Shown here: piece by piece, positions 28,411 through 36,210 of the stretch
Layout: each line of letters opens with the position of its first letter
How positions within the stretch are numbered: position 1 is the stretch's first letter
DNA from: an uncultured Verrucomicrobiales bacterium
GTDB taxonomy: Bacteria > Verrucomicrobiota > Verrucomicrobiia > Limisphaerales > Palsa-1400
DNA length: 36,242 nt
Reading direction: 5' to 3'
Assembly (NCBI GenBank): GCA_903898185.1
Contig: CAIUEN010000446.1
Location: 1-36,242 of the forward strand
The notes under the pieces: generated by a model
What the model was told of the DNA's origin: nothing
Database searches by the model: none
Seen by the model: only the letters and a program-made list of their open reading frames with translations
Position numbers and translations under genes: made by a program

Positions 28411-28869
28411 CTAACGCACTTCCCGAATGCGGATCGTAAACTTCACAGCCGCCGTGTTCATGGCGGTGTAAGTGACCGTTTCCTGAGCGTTCTCGGTGAG
28501 AAGCATGTTTTGCCAGGGCGTTTCGTCGCCGCTGGAGAAACCGTCGGGGCCTTTGAACACGCAGCTCACCTGCACTTGGATCGGTTTCTCCAGGCGATTG
28601 CGCAAATTGGCCTGCACCTTCAAGCGTCCTTCTGGCGAGACCCCTTGGATCAGTTCGGAAACAGTGATCGAACGTTGGACCCGCCGGTCCATCAACACGA
28701 TGGGGTCGCGGTTTTCCAGATCGTATTTATCGGTGTTTTTTGGGACGTAAGCTCCGCCCATGTGGCCGGTAACGACGGTTTGGGTGGTGTCATGCACGGC
28801 GGTGCGCGTCTGTGCGCAACCAGCAAGGATCAGGGTGGTAATGGTGGTAAGAATCAGATGTGTTTTCAT
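28411..28869 (-). CDS. YcfL-like (DUF1425) lipoprotein
   Basis: Outer-membrane-type lipoprotein of 152 residues. The signal peptide ends in the lipobox ILAGC with Cys18. The mature part is a beta-rich domain like DUF1425/YcfL: DPIVLMDRRVQRSITVSEL, then GRLKVQANLRNRLEKPIQVQ and CVFKGPDGFSSGDETPWQ. In Enterobacteria ycfL lies beside lpoB, and the same association is kept here, as the third gene after lpoB and a COG3014-like gene. Four bases separate it from the gene before. Its function is not established; a role with LpoB in envelope growth is inferred from neighbours. Confidence 0.82.
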   Translation of the reverse strand: MKTHLILTTITTLILAGCAQTRTAVHDTTQTVVTGHMGGAYVPKNTDKYDLENRDPIVLMDRRVQRSITVSELIQGVSPEGRLKVQANLRNRLEKPIQVQVSCVFKGPDGFSSGDETPWQNMLLTENAQETVTYTAMNTAAVKFTIRIREVR

Positions 28870-28873
28870 GGTG

Positions 28874-30052
28874 TCAAAAACTTGTGGATTGATCGCTGAT
28901 ATAAATAATGCTGTCCCGAGACCCGACGGGGATATTCAAGGTAATAGTCTTGCTGAGCCCTTCAACAGCGTCCCCGTAAGCGTCCTGGAAATCAATGCGC
29001 ATGGTGTGCTGGCCGGGCGAAGCGGTCAGCGCCACAAAACTCAGATACTGGGGAAGGTTGTCCCATGCGCGTATATCCGCCTCGGGCGTTGTGGCGGCTG
29101 AAACAACCTCACTCAGCACGCCCAACGCCAGCAACCCGGCGCCCACTTCGCGCGTTCCGCGGTTCTGCAGGAGAACCGCTCCGCCAACAATCGCGCCCAT
29201 CCCCGCAATGGCTGTGGTCTCCTTGAACACCGCTTTGTTTCCAAGAATGTGATCCATCACACGTCCGCCGCGAGTGATCGCCTGAAAGTAAAGATCATCG
29301 AACGCTGGCGCTCTGACCGATTGATTATCCACGGTCACCAAGGCATTGCGAACACGCTGGTTCCCCTCGCCAAACCTCAGTTCCTGACCATACTCGCCAG
29401 TGGCAAATTTGTGCGGGCCCTGGCCAAAATCCAGAAAAATCAAAACATTCGCCTTGGGATCGCAGGCTGGGAGCGAACCGGTTTTATCCAGCTTGCGCGC
29501 CCGTTTGTCCGCATCCGAGCCATCGCCAGCGAGTTTGGCAGTTGCCAGTCCGTCGAGATAATCCAGCAGCACGTAGTCCGCTGAGTACGTTTTGTTCTCG
29601 TTATCGCTGTCCTCAATTTGCGCGCTTCGGAAACAAGCCCTGGCGTTGTCTGGTTCGCCATCCATCCAATATAGAATGCCCCGATAATAAAAGGCCATCA
29701 CCCGCTCGTAGGGTTCGCCGAGGAAAGTCTTCTTGGATTCGCTGTGGAAATAGCCCCGCGCCTTGCGCGAGTCGGAGTCGGCAGTCTTGATGCCACCGAT
29801 GCTCAGGATGGCATCGTCAAGCAACCGTTTGGCCTCTTCAAACTGACCTTTGCGCATATAGGCCAGCCCTGCTCGATATTCCCACAGGACACGGTCACGC
29901 TTTGGCCCACGCTCAATCGCCACCCGCGAGTCGGCGATTGGGTCGCCGGTCAGGCGCAGCGAGGAATAGTCAGAATCGGTGGCGCAGCCCGTCGGGATGA
30001 TCAACAACAACCCCCCGAGCAAGCTGGCACACAGCACAGCTTTCATACGCAT
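28874..30052 (-). CDS. COG3014-like lipoprotein
   Basis: Lipoprotein of 392 residues. The signal peptide ends in the lipobox IPTGC with Cys23. The N-terminal half has a TPR-like character (WEYRAGLAYMRKGQFEEAKR, then ERVMAFYYRGILYWMDGEPD). A Gly/Ala-rich hydrophobic stretch (AIAGMGAIVGGAVLL, then GAGLLALGVLSEVV) lies near residues 285-325. The C-terminus looks like a beta domain (ASPGQHTMRIDFQDAYGDAV). It lies between the lpoB-like and ycfL-like genes, spaced 12 and 4 bases, so it is one operon. The family is known mainly from this neighbourhood. The function is unknown. Confidence 0.8.
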   Translation of the reverse strand: MRMKAVLCASLLGGLLLIIPTGCATDSDYSSLRLTGDPIADSRVAIERGPKRDRVLWEYRAGLAYMRKGQFEEAKRLLDDAILSIGGIKTADSDSRKARGYFHSESKKTFLGEPYERVMAFYYRGILYWMDGEPDNARACFRSAQIEDSDNENKTYSADYVLLDYLDGLATAKLAGDGSDADKRARKLDKTGSLPACDPKANVLIFLDFGQGPHKFATGEYGQELRFGEGNQRVRNALVTVDNQSVRAPAFDDLYFQAITRGGRVMDHILGNKAVFKETTAIAGMGAIVGGAVLLQNRGTREVGAGLLALGVLSEVVSAATTPEADIRAWDNLPQYLSFVALTASPGQHTMRIDFQDAYGDAVEGLSKTITLNIPVGSRDSIIYISDQSTSF

Positions 30053-30064
30053 TCCAGCGGTGTC

Positions 30065-30691
30065 TTAACGATAAACCGCATCATCCTGCCCCTGCTTCTT
30101 AATCCGGTGCGAGCCGTTCCAGATGATTTCGCTCGTATCCGGATTGATCAGCTCAAACGAGTAAAGTATGTAATCACTCGTGCCGGCTGAGGTCCGAGTG
30201 GTCTGGCCGACCAGTTTGCCGGTCAGCATGTAGTCAGCGCCCTTGAACTTGTTGACACTCACATCGGTGCTGCTGGTCACCTGACCACTACGCTTGAGAT
30301 CGCGCTCCTTTTCCAACTCGGCCATCCGGTCGCGCGCCAGGAAACGCACTTTGCCGCCCGAGCGTTCGTTCAGCAATGCCATGATTTCCTCCAAAAAGAT
30401 GTTTTTGTTGATAGGAAACCGAGTGTCGTTCTGTACCGGCAGCACCACAATGCGCGGCGCGGTCTGAGCGTTGGCGATTTCGGGAATGCCCATAATCCCG
30501 CGCGCCATCTTATCAGTCACAGCCACAATGTCCTGCGACTCAATGCCAGTGCCGCTGACAAATCCGCGTTCGTCGGGTTTCATTTCGCGAGCCGCCACGC
30601 CGGAAGGCTGCTTGACGCCGTAAGAAGCGCATCCACTGACAACAGCGGCTGCCAGAACTGCCGAAAGAGAACGAAGAAAACTTAATTTCAT
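30065..30691 (-). CDS. lpoB: LpoB-like penicillin-binding protein activator
   Basis: Outer-membrane lipoprotein of 208 residues. The lipobox VVSGC places Cys at residue 21. The mature domain matches LpoB/YcfM: PRIVVLPVQNDTRFPINKNI, then FLEEIMALLNERSGGKVRFL, DYMLTGKLVGQT and SYELINPDTSEIIWNG-like SFELINPDTSEIIW. In E. coli LpoB spans the periplasm to activate PBP1b during peptidoglycan synthesis. This copy has a shorter disordered linker than the E. coli protein. It opens the three-gene lipoprotein operon. No clear Shine-Dalgarno site precedes the ATG. The partner PBP is not in this window. Confidence 0.87.
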   Translation of the reverse strand: MKLSFLRSLSAVLAAAVVSGCASYGVKQPSGVAAREMKPDERGFVSGTGIESQDIVAVTDKMARGIMGIPEIANAQTAPRIVVLPVQNDTRFPINKNIFLEEIMALLNERSGGKVRFLARDRMAELEKERDLKRSGQVTSSTDVSVNKFKGADYMLTGKLVGQTTRTSAGTSDYILYSFELINPDTSEIIWNGSHRIKKQGQDDAVYR

Positions 30692-30871
30692 ACTATCGTG
30701 GTTAGACTAACAAACGGCCAAAATGTTCATTTGGCCAATCAGAATTACAATACGGAATTCGCAGAGCTATTACAGCAAGGCGTAAGTTTAGAAGCGATGA
30801 ATTGGTGGATTTTACTGGGTAAAATGAGAGTCCAACCGACTCACGAACTTACGACTTACTGAACTATTTGC

Positions 30872-31306
30872 CTACTTTTTCTGGGCAGGCTGGCGTTTGG
30901 CTTCCCAATCGCGGCTCTGGATATGGCCATCTGGTCCAAATTCGGACTTTCCTTTGATTCCTTCAGCGGTGACTTTGCCAGAGTATTTGGTGACCATTTT
31001 GTTGCCGCTAAACTCGTGTGTCAGCGCAAAGGAGACCGTGCCGTCCACCAGTTTGGCATCCTCGATCTTGGTTTCGTTGGGCTCGTTTTTGCGCAAGGCC
31101 GAGACCGTGCCGGTCAGTTTCTCGCCTTCAAGCTTCAAGACTAGGGTGTTCGTCCGATCTGGAGCGCCATTGCGTCCGGGCACGGTCCATTGATAAACAC
31201 CGGCGACACTGGCTTTTTCCTGCGCCTGTACCTGCGCCAACGCACCCAGAGCAAAAACTGCGCAGATTGCCAACATTGAGACAAAAGCTTTACGATTAAG
31301 TTTCAT
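30872..31306 (-). CDS. small exported beta-rich protein
   Basis: Secreted or periplasmic protein of 144 residues. The signal peptide (FVSMLAICAVFALGALAQ) ends near VQAQ. The mature part is a repeated beta pattern: VAGVYQWTVPGRNGAPDRTN, LKLEGEKLTGTVS, IEDAKLVDGTVSFALTHEF, KYSGKVTAEGIKGKSEF and a final RDWEAKRQP. This resembles small lipocalin-like domains found alone or fused to glycoside hydrolases in Verrucomicrobiota and Planctomycetes, from memory. The function is unknown. I start at ATG 31306, where the signal peptide begins. It follows the tail-anchored pair by 115 bases and may be transcribed with them. Confidence 0.75.
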   Translation of the reverse strand: MKLNRKAFVSMLAICAVFALGALAQVQAQEKASVAGVYQWTVPGRNGAPDRTNTLVLKLEGEKLTGTVSALRKNEPNETKIEDAKLVDGTVSFALTHEFSGNKMVTKYSGKVTAEGIKGKSEFGPDGHIQSRDWEAKRQPAQKK

Positions 31307-31421
31307 ATAACATTTAGAAGGATGCTCCCCTTGCAGGCATTGGCAAGCACTTTCATATTGAGGCTGGAAACTGCCCACTTTTCCACAGGATGGAGACCCT
31401 CCGAAGATTCTTCCGGGGCGC

Positions 31422-31913
31422 TTACCGCCGCAGCATTGCCGCGAGTGTGCCCAATACAATGATTGCCAACAAGATCGCCCAGGCGACAAACCGGTTGCGG
31501 GCGACTCGTTTTTCGTAGCGCAATGATCTCAGTCCCTGAACGCTTCCGGCCGCCAAATAATTGACAAGCCTCGGATTGGATACCGGTGGCCCGTAGAAAT
31601 GTTTGCGAATGCGGTCGATCAGGCCGATCAGGTGATACTTGCGCAACCCCAGTTCGTTGAGCGCATGCGGGGTGGCTGGCTGCGATTGCTCTTTAAGACG
31701 GTTTTGATCGACTCTTTCGAAAATCGGCTCGACGCTGCGTGTCCCAGCCAATTGCGCCTGAATGATCGGACCGCTGGAACTGCGCCGCATTGGAGCCTCA
31801 GATTGAGCTTGGTTGTTCACCTCTTTAATCCTGGCTTCCAGAGCGGCAATCTCAGAATTCAACGCGCGGGCGCGATCTGAGATGGGGTCGTGTTTATTCT
31901 TGAAAATCCCCAT
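31422..31913 (-). CDS. tail-anchored protein A (unknown)
   Basis: Unrecognised protein of 163 residues. The N-terminal half is a short coiled coil (RARALNSEIAALEARIKEVN) followed by a Ser/Pro-rich linker. The C-terminal part has LRKYHLIGLIDRIRKHFYG and ends in a single hydrophobic helix with a basic tip (FVAWAILLAIIVLGTLAAM, then LRR). This predicts a cytoplasmic protein anchored at its C-terminus. I use the ATG at 31913; a TTG at 31922 is possible. It follows the other tail-anchored gene by 12 bases in the same operon. No function can be assigned. Confidence 0.7.
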   Translation of the reverse strand: MGIFKNKHDPISDRARALNSEIAALEARIKEVNNQAQSEAPMRRSSSGPIIQAQLAGTRSVEPIFERVDQNRLKEQSQPATPHALNELGLRKYHLIGLIDRIRKHFYGPPVSNPRLVNYLAAGSVQGLRSLRYEKRVARNRFVAWAILLAIIVLGTLAAMLRR

Positions 31914-31925
31914 GCGGTTCAAAGA

Positions 31926-32627
31926 CTAACGGCGCAGCAGCAACGTGAGAAAAATAACCAGGCCGAGAGCCACCAAAGGCCAGGTCAGAGCGAAACCGAG
32001 CTTGCAGAGTTGCTGCATGCTCAAGGAAGCCAGGTCGGATGTCTTTTCGCCGCCAGGTTTCGCATCGGCATCGGCCATTCCATTGAGCAGCGGAAACTTC
32101 AATCGCGCCGAGTTCCATTCCATCCGCGCGTTTTCAATCGTGGTCAGCGCCCGTGTCAGTTCAACGGTCAAATTTTCCTGGGTCCAGACATTTTCGTTGA
32201 TCGCCTGCACTTTGTCCGAGGCTACGCGAAATTCCCCCAGAAACCGCGCCATTTGTTCGGCTTCGCGCCGGGTGGTCAACTCCATGTCTTCGAGCAATCC
32301 GATGCCTCGGGTGAGGTTTTGCAGCATCTCCTCGCGCCCGTTGTGATACTCGGCTTGCCGACGGCGCATTTCCTCCAGAGCGGCGCGTTCGCGCTCAAGT
32401 TCCTCCTGGGCGCGTTTGAGCTTGGCAAGTTCCTGCTGCTTGGCGCTTACCTGCGCTTCAATTTCCTCGCGTGTCGGCGGCCGGCTGCCGCTTGCGACAT
32501 GGTTGCCGCCGCCAATACTGCTGGTCAGTACAGGGCTGATCTCCACAGCAGGCAACGGCGCGGTATAAGCACTCTTCCGCGCTGACTGAAATTCGCTGTC
32601 GATGAAATCAGAGCCATCATTAGACAT
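31926..32627 (-). CDS. tail-anchored protein B with coiled coil (unknown)
   Basis: Unrecognised protein of 233 residues. The first 50 residues are unstructured. A strong coiled coil follows (EIEAQVSAKQQELAKLKRAQ, then ERERAALEEMRRRQAEY) and a helical middle with REAEQMARFLGEFRVASDKV. It ends in one hydrophobic helix and a basic tip (GFALTWPLVALGLVIFLTLL, then LRR), the same plan as its neighbour at 31422. The ATG at 32627 is preferred over a GTG at 32633. It is divergent from the ExbB-like gene across a 178-base space, so the four genes may share control. Confidence 0.72.
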   Translation of the reverse strand: MSNDGSDFIDSEFQSARKSAYTAPLPAVEISPVLTSSIGGGNHVASGSRPPTREEIEAQVSAKQQELAKLKRAQEELERERAALEEMRRRQAEYHNGREEMLQNLTRGIGLLEDMELTTRREAEQMARFLGEFRVASDKVQAINENVWTQENLTVELTRALTTIENARMEWNSARLKFPLLNGMADADAKPGGEKTSDLASLSMQQLCKLGFALTWPLVALGLVIFLTLLLRR

Positions 32628-32680
32628 GCGCACAGCGTATCACGCCTGTTTCGAGTGTAAAGCCCCTGCTTCAGGAGCGC

Positions 32681-32767
32681 TCACGCGGAGGCGCGGAGAG
32701 CGCGGAGGCTGAAATCTTCCACTCAATGGTGGGTATATTGCCTGCCTGCCATAATGAGAATTGCTGG
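32681..32767. repeat. GCGGAG quasi-tandem units and a motif copy in the divergent promoter region
   Basis: CACGCGGAGGCGCGGAGAGC with a further GCGGAGG (32682-32707) is followed by a copy of CATAATGAGAATTGCTG (32750-32766). The motif lies on the plus strand 39 bases before the ExbB-like start. A TTATATAAAAT stretch at 32792-32802 could act as a -10 region for that gene. Confidence 0.5.
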
Positions 32768-32805
32768 TTGCGCACCGAACCGGTTCGGATGTTATATAAA
32801 ATCGA

Positions 32806-34512
32806 ATGAAACGCTGGGTGTTAGCTCTTATATGCGCCATCTTCGGATTGGCGCTGCTGTTTTGCGGCCTGCTGGTGCCGATGCACCTGCAAGCGGTGGA
32901 TGTCGGCGTCATCCAGCGCGCCGGCAAAGACACCTCCACCGTGGTGGTTCACGGGATGAATTGGGTCAACGGAGAGAATTGGGGCGCCGCTCAAATGCTC
33001 ATGGACGCTTCGACGGGCGTGGTTGGACGCAACAGGTTGGCGATTGCAGTCACGAATCTCGCTCAACTGCATCCGGAACTCATTTCCTGGGGCGGTGGCG
33101 ATCCCCGTTTTCGAGCTCTTTTCAAGCCCGATTCCAAAAAGCTCAGCACTGGTACATATCCGTTTGCCGGATATGTTTTACGCCTTGAGAACCGGGGCAG
33201 ACTGCTTGATTTTCTGCGCGCTTCGACTCGTTCCGATGTAAAGGAATTGCTGCGCTGCCGCGAACTGAAAGAAACCGCAATTTTCGATCCATCGCTTTCA
33301 AGTTCCGGCCAGGCATTCGATGCCGCGCTGACCCTCTGCGGGCTTTTGATGGAAGGTGGGCGCTTAAATCCACGCTTGAACGAGACCGTGTATCTGCTGG
33401 CGATCAAAGCCAACCGGAACGAGGGTTCGCGCGAACTGGAAGCCCTGCTGCTTGATCTCACCTCGCTGGCGCAGCGGATGAACTGGGGGCAGTTGACTGT
33501 ATTTGTCAGCCAGATCAGTACCTCCGATACCCTGCATATTCTTGCCGACCAAGCCATCAAAGCGCGGGCAGACCTTGATCTCGCCCAGATTTTTGCCGCC
33601 GTTTGCCTCACCGGAAAACCCGCTGCTGTGGCCAATTACCTCGCAAACTTCAGCCAGACCGGCCTGGATGATATGGGACTGACCCTCCGATTTGGCGCTG
33701 GCGCTGTCAACGAACTTCTGCAACGCAATCAGAGGCTTCATGTATCGAGTTGGCGGATGCGCATGGGGACAATTCCCCCTTTCGGACTGTTTCTGAGGTT
33801 TGCCGCAGACCTCTGCTGGCTGGCTCCCGCGCTGGGGTTTGCCTTGAAATGGCTTTTTATCCTTGCGTCCGGTTTTCTGTTCGCTCTGACGCTGCACTTC
33901 TGCAAACTCTCTCCCACGGATATGGAACGGCCATTGCAAGTGCGCGGCTTGCATCTGATCCGCGAGTTTCTCTTTGCGCTGGGCTTCCTGCTGATGGTCC
34001 TTATTCTGAGCGAGCCATTTCTTGCCCAGAAAAGCCAGAAAGTGGAAAATGCCTTTCGATTGCGCGTGCCCACGGTGGGTGCCGTCGTCTCCGCTGGAAA
34101 GATCGGCGCTGCCTCAACAATTATGAACCAACTCAATGTGTTAACTCTGCTCGTGTTTTTCGTGCTCCAGGGGCTGATCTACACGGTTTGCCTGGTGAAA
34201 CTAGCTGAAATACGCCGACAAAACGTGCCACCGAGACTCAAGCTCAAACTGCTCGATAACGAGGATCACCTCTTCGACGCCGGCCTCTACCTCGGCTTCG
34301 TCGGCACGATCATATCGCTCATCCTGGTATCGCTGGGCATCATTGAGTTTAGCCTTATGGCAGCGTACTCATCCACATCATTCGGCATCATCTTTGTCTC
34401 AATCTTCAAGATATTCCACTTGCGGGGCACCCGCCGAAAGTTGTTGCTTGAGGTCGAAGCTGAGATCGCCATATCCGAACATCAAAGCGCACAGGTTGTC
34501 CTGCCGTCATGA
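32806..34512 (+). CDS. ExbB/TolQ/MotA-like channel protein with large extra domain
   Basis: Membrane protein of 568 residues. A first hydrophobic helix (6-25) is followed by about 295 mostly polar residues without a known domain, probably periplasmic. At least four more hydrophobic regions span about 325-367, 386-405, 444-465 and 492-536. The last hairpin is the telling part: GLYLGFVGTIISLILVSLG (493-511), then AYSSTSFGIIFVSIFKIF (520-537) and RRKLLLEVE. This matches the final helices of MotA/TolQ/ExbB stator subunits (GLLGTVxG and ALxTTxFGLI). It overlaps the next gene by four bases (ATGA); that gene encodes a matching ExbD/MotB-like partner. A role as an ion-driven force generator is inferred. 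Confidence 0.7.
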   Translation: MKRWVLALICAIFGLALLFCGLLVPMHLQAVDVGVIQRAGKDTSTVVVHGMNWVNGENWGAAQMLMDASTGVVGRNRLAIAVTNLAQLHPELISWGGGDPRFRALFKPDSKKLSTGTYPFAGYVLRLENRGRLLDFLRASTRSDVKELLRCRELKETAIFDPSLSSSGQAFDAALTLCGLLMEGGRLNPRLNETVYLLAIKANRNEGSRELEALLLDLTSLAQRMNWGQLTVFVSQISTSDTLHILADQAIKARADLDLAQIFAAVCLTGKPAAVANYLANFSQTGLDDMGLTLRFGAGAVNELLQRNQRLHVSSWRMRMGTIPPFGLFLRFAADLCWLAPALGFALKWLFILASGFLFALTLHFCKLSPTDMERPLQVRGLHLIREFLFALGFLLMVLILSEPFLAQKSQKVENAFRLRVPTVGAVVSAGKIGAASTIMNQLNVLTLLVFFVLQGLIYTVCLVKLAEIRRQNVPPRLKLKLLDNEDHLFDAGLYLGFVGTIISLILVSLGIIEFSLMAAYSSTSFGIIFVSIFKIFHLRGTRRKLLLEVEAEIAISEHQSAQVVLPS

Positions 34513-36020
34513 ACCGCTCCATACTCATCGTCATTTGCGATTTCCTATTGATCAGCCTGCTGGCGTTCTCGTCTGCGGATATCAATAATGTCGCCAAGAA
34601 CGGCAGCGAGCGGACTGCCAAGTTGACCTTGGCCACCAATCAGACCGATCCCAAGCAGGAACTCGGCAATGTCATGCGTCTGGCTCTTCAGGAAGAAAAG
34701 CGCAGCCAGGAAATGCTCGTGGGTGAACTCAAAGAAACCCGCCAAGTCGCTGAGCAAAGGCAGACTCAGTTGACCGAGCGTGAGAAGCAATTGGTCGAAG
34801 AACGCAAGAATCGCGAGAGCCTCGCAAGCGAATTGAACAAGACCATCACGGTGGCCGAGGAAGAACGCAAAACCAGCCAGCAATTGGCGGGACAACTCAC
34901 TGAAACCCGCCAGATCGCCGAACAACGGCAGGCTGCTCTGAGCGAACGGGAAAAACAGCTTGCCGCCGAGCGCAAAAAACGCGAGCAACTGGAGGCGCAG
35001 CTCGAAACGACCCGTCAAGAAGCCGCGCGCGCGTCAACGCTCGTCGCAGAATTGGATAAGCGTCTCGATCAAACAACGGCGCTTCAACAGCAACTGTCGC
35101 AACTCCAGCAGAGCAACCAAGTCATGCAGACAGAGAAACAGAGGCTGTCCACTCAACTCCAAGTTACCGAAGCTCAAAAGAAGGCCGCAGCCGATCAAGC
35201 CGCTCATTTGGAGGAAGAGGTCAAGATCGAGCGTCAGGAGAAAGACAAACTTGCGCAGAACATCGATGCCCTCTCCAAGAATTCCGGCCAGTTGGCGGCG
35301 GAAATCCGGGACAATCGCTCGCTTACCCCCAATAACGTGTTCTCCGAGTTCGCCAGCAATCGCGTTCAGGCTCATTTCAAGGCCACGAGGACCGCGTTGT
35401 TTGGCGTGGACTCGATTCGCAATCGTCAGACTCATGCCATCCTTGTAACCGACGGCAAGACCACCTACGGCCTCTGCCATGTGCAGGAAACCCCAATGAT
35501 CTTCTCCGATCCAGGTTTGGACTGGGAATCGCTGGAAGGCGCGCTTTCGCGCGAGGCCATATCGTTTCCGATCCGATGCATTTCATTCCATCGATTCGAC
35601 CCCCGTGTGATCCTGATTCCGATCTCTGAACCAGAAGCCAAGGCTCTGCGCTGCCGGATCTATCGCACGTCGGCTGAGCCCTTCAAATTCGCTGATGCGG
35701 TGGTGGTTGGCCCGAAAGAAGGTTATTACGGCGAGTGCAAATTCCAGATTGATCTCTCCACCCCAGGGTATGTCCAGATGGACCGCAATTCACTGACCGG
35801 CTTGTTTGGCAAATTCAATCCGTCCACCGGCGATCTGGTGTTCAGCAAAACCGGCGAGTTGCTGGGTGTCATGGCCAACAGCACCTACTGCATGGTGATT
35901 CGCGATTTCAGCGCTGCGGCAACCTTCAAGTTTGGTCCCGGAACTCCAGATCAGCACACCGGCTTGACACTGGCGCAGTTCTATGGGTTTCTTGCCCAAC
36001 TGCCGTTCAAGCTGCAATAA
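34509..36020 (+). CDS. ExbD/MotB-like protein with coiled coil and protease-like domain
   Basis: Protein of 503 residues with one N-terminal transmembrane helix (ILIVICDFLLISLLAFSS). The acidic residue Asp11 in it matches the proton-carrying Asp of ExbD, TolR and MotB. A coiled coil spans about 50-265 and contains a duplication with a 56-residue period (ETRQVAEQRQ at 76-85, ETRQIAEQRQ at 132-141). The C-terminal domain (about 275-503) may be a chymotrypsin-like fold: His324 in YGLCHVQ, Asp364 in FDPRVILIPI and Ser439 in NPSTGDLVFSKTGELLGVM sit in the order of the catalytic triad. The usual GNSGG is changed to STGD, so activity is doubtful. It is coupled by ATGA to the ExbB-like gene. Confidence 0.7.
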   Translation: MNRSILIVICDFLLISLLAFSSADINNVAKNGSERTAKLTLATNQTDPKQELGNVMRLALQEEKRSQEMLVGELKETRQVAEQRQTQLTEREKQLVEERKNRESLASELNKTITVAEEERKTSQQLAGQLTETRQIAEQRQAALSEREKQLAAERKKREQLEAQLETTRQEAARASTLVAELDKRLDQTTALQQQLSQLQQSNQVMQTEKQRLSTQLQVTEAQKKAAADQAAHLEEEVKIERQEKDKLAQNIDALSKNSGQLAAEIRDNRSLTPNNVFSEFASNRVQAHFKATRTALFGVDSIRNRQTHAILVTDGKTTYGLCHVQETPMIFSDPGLDWESLEGALSREAISFPIRCISFHRFDPRVILIPISEPEAKALRCRIYRTSAEPFKFADAVVVGPKEGYYGECKFQIDLSTPGYVQMDRNSLTGLFGKFNPSTGDLVFSKTGELLGVMANSTYCMVIRDFSAAATFKFGPGTPDQHTGLTLAQFYGFLAQLPFKLQ

Positions 36021-36146
36021 GCCGGGAACAGTGAAATCAACCCGCTTTAACAAAAACCGCAGAACTTTTCACAAACTGTCAAAGATGAAGAATTCCTGGA
36101 TTGAAAACTCCGCGAGGGTGTGTGACCGGAAAGTAACCTAAAGCAG

Positions 36147-36174
36147 AAATACGACTTCTGACGGCGTATTTTTT
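36147..36174 (+). terminator. possible rho-independent terminator
   Basis: AAATACG (36147-36153) pairs with CGTATTT (36165-36171) around an 11-base loop, and a run of six T (36169-36174) overlaps the stem end. It lies 127 bases after the preceding stop codon. The stem is short and AT-rich. Confidence 0.35.
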
Positions 36175-36210
36175 GTGGTCTATCCTATCAAGTTGGATGT
36201 AATACATTCC

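Noticed and set aside
31890-32585. Plus-strand open frame antisense to tail-anchored protein B
   Set aside because: The minus strand gives a clear coiled coil and membrane helix; the plus-strand product is rich in Gln, Arg and His without structure.
32806-36020. Zorya defence system (ZorA/ZorB) or flagellar MotAB
   Set aside because: There is no ZorC, ZorD or ZorE gene nearby, the second protein shows no OmpA-like peptidoglycan-binding domain, and the extra domains do not fit either system.
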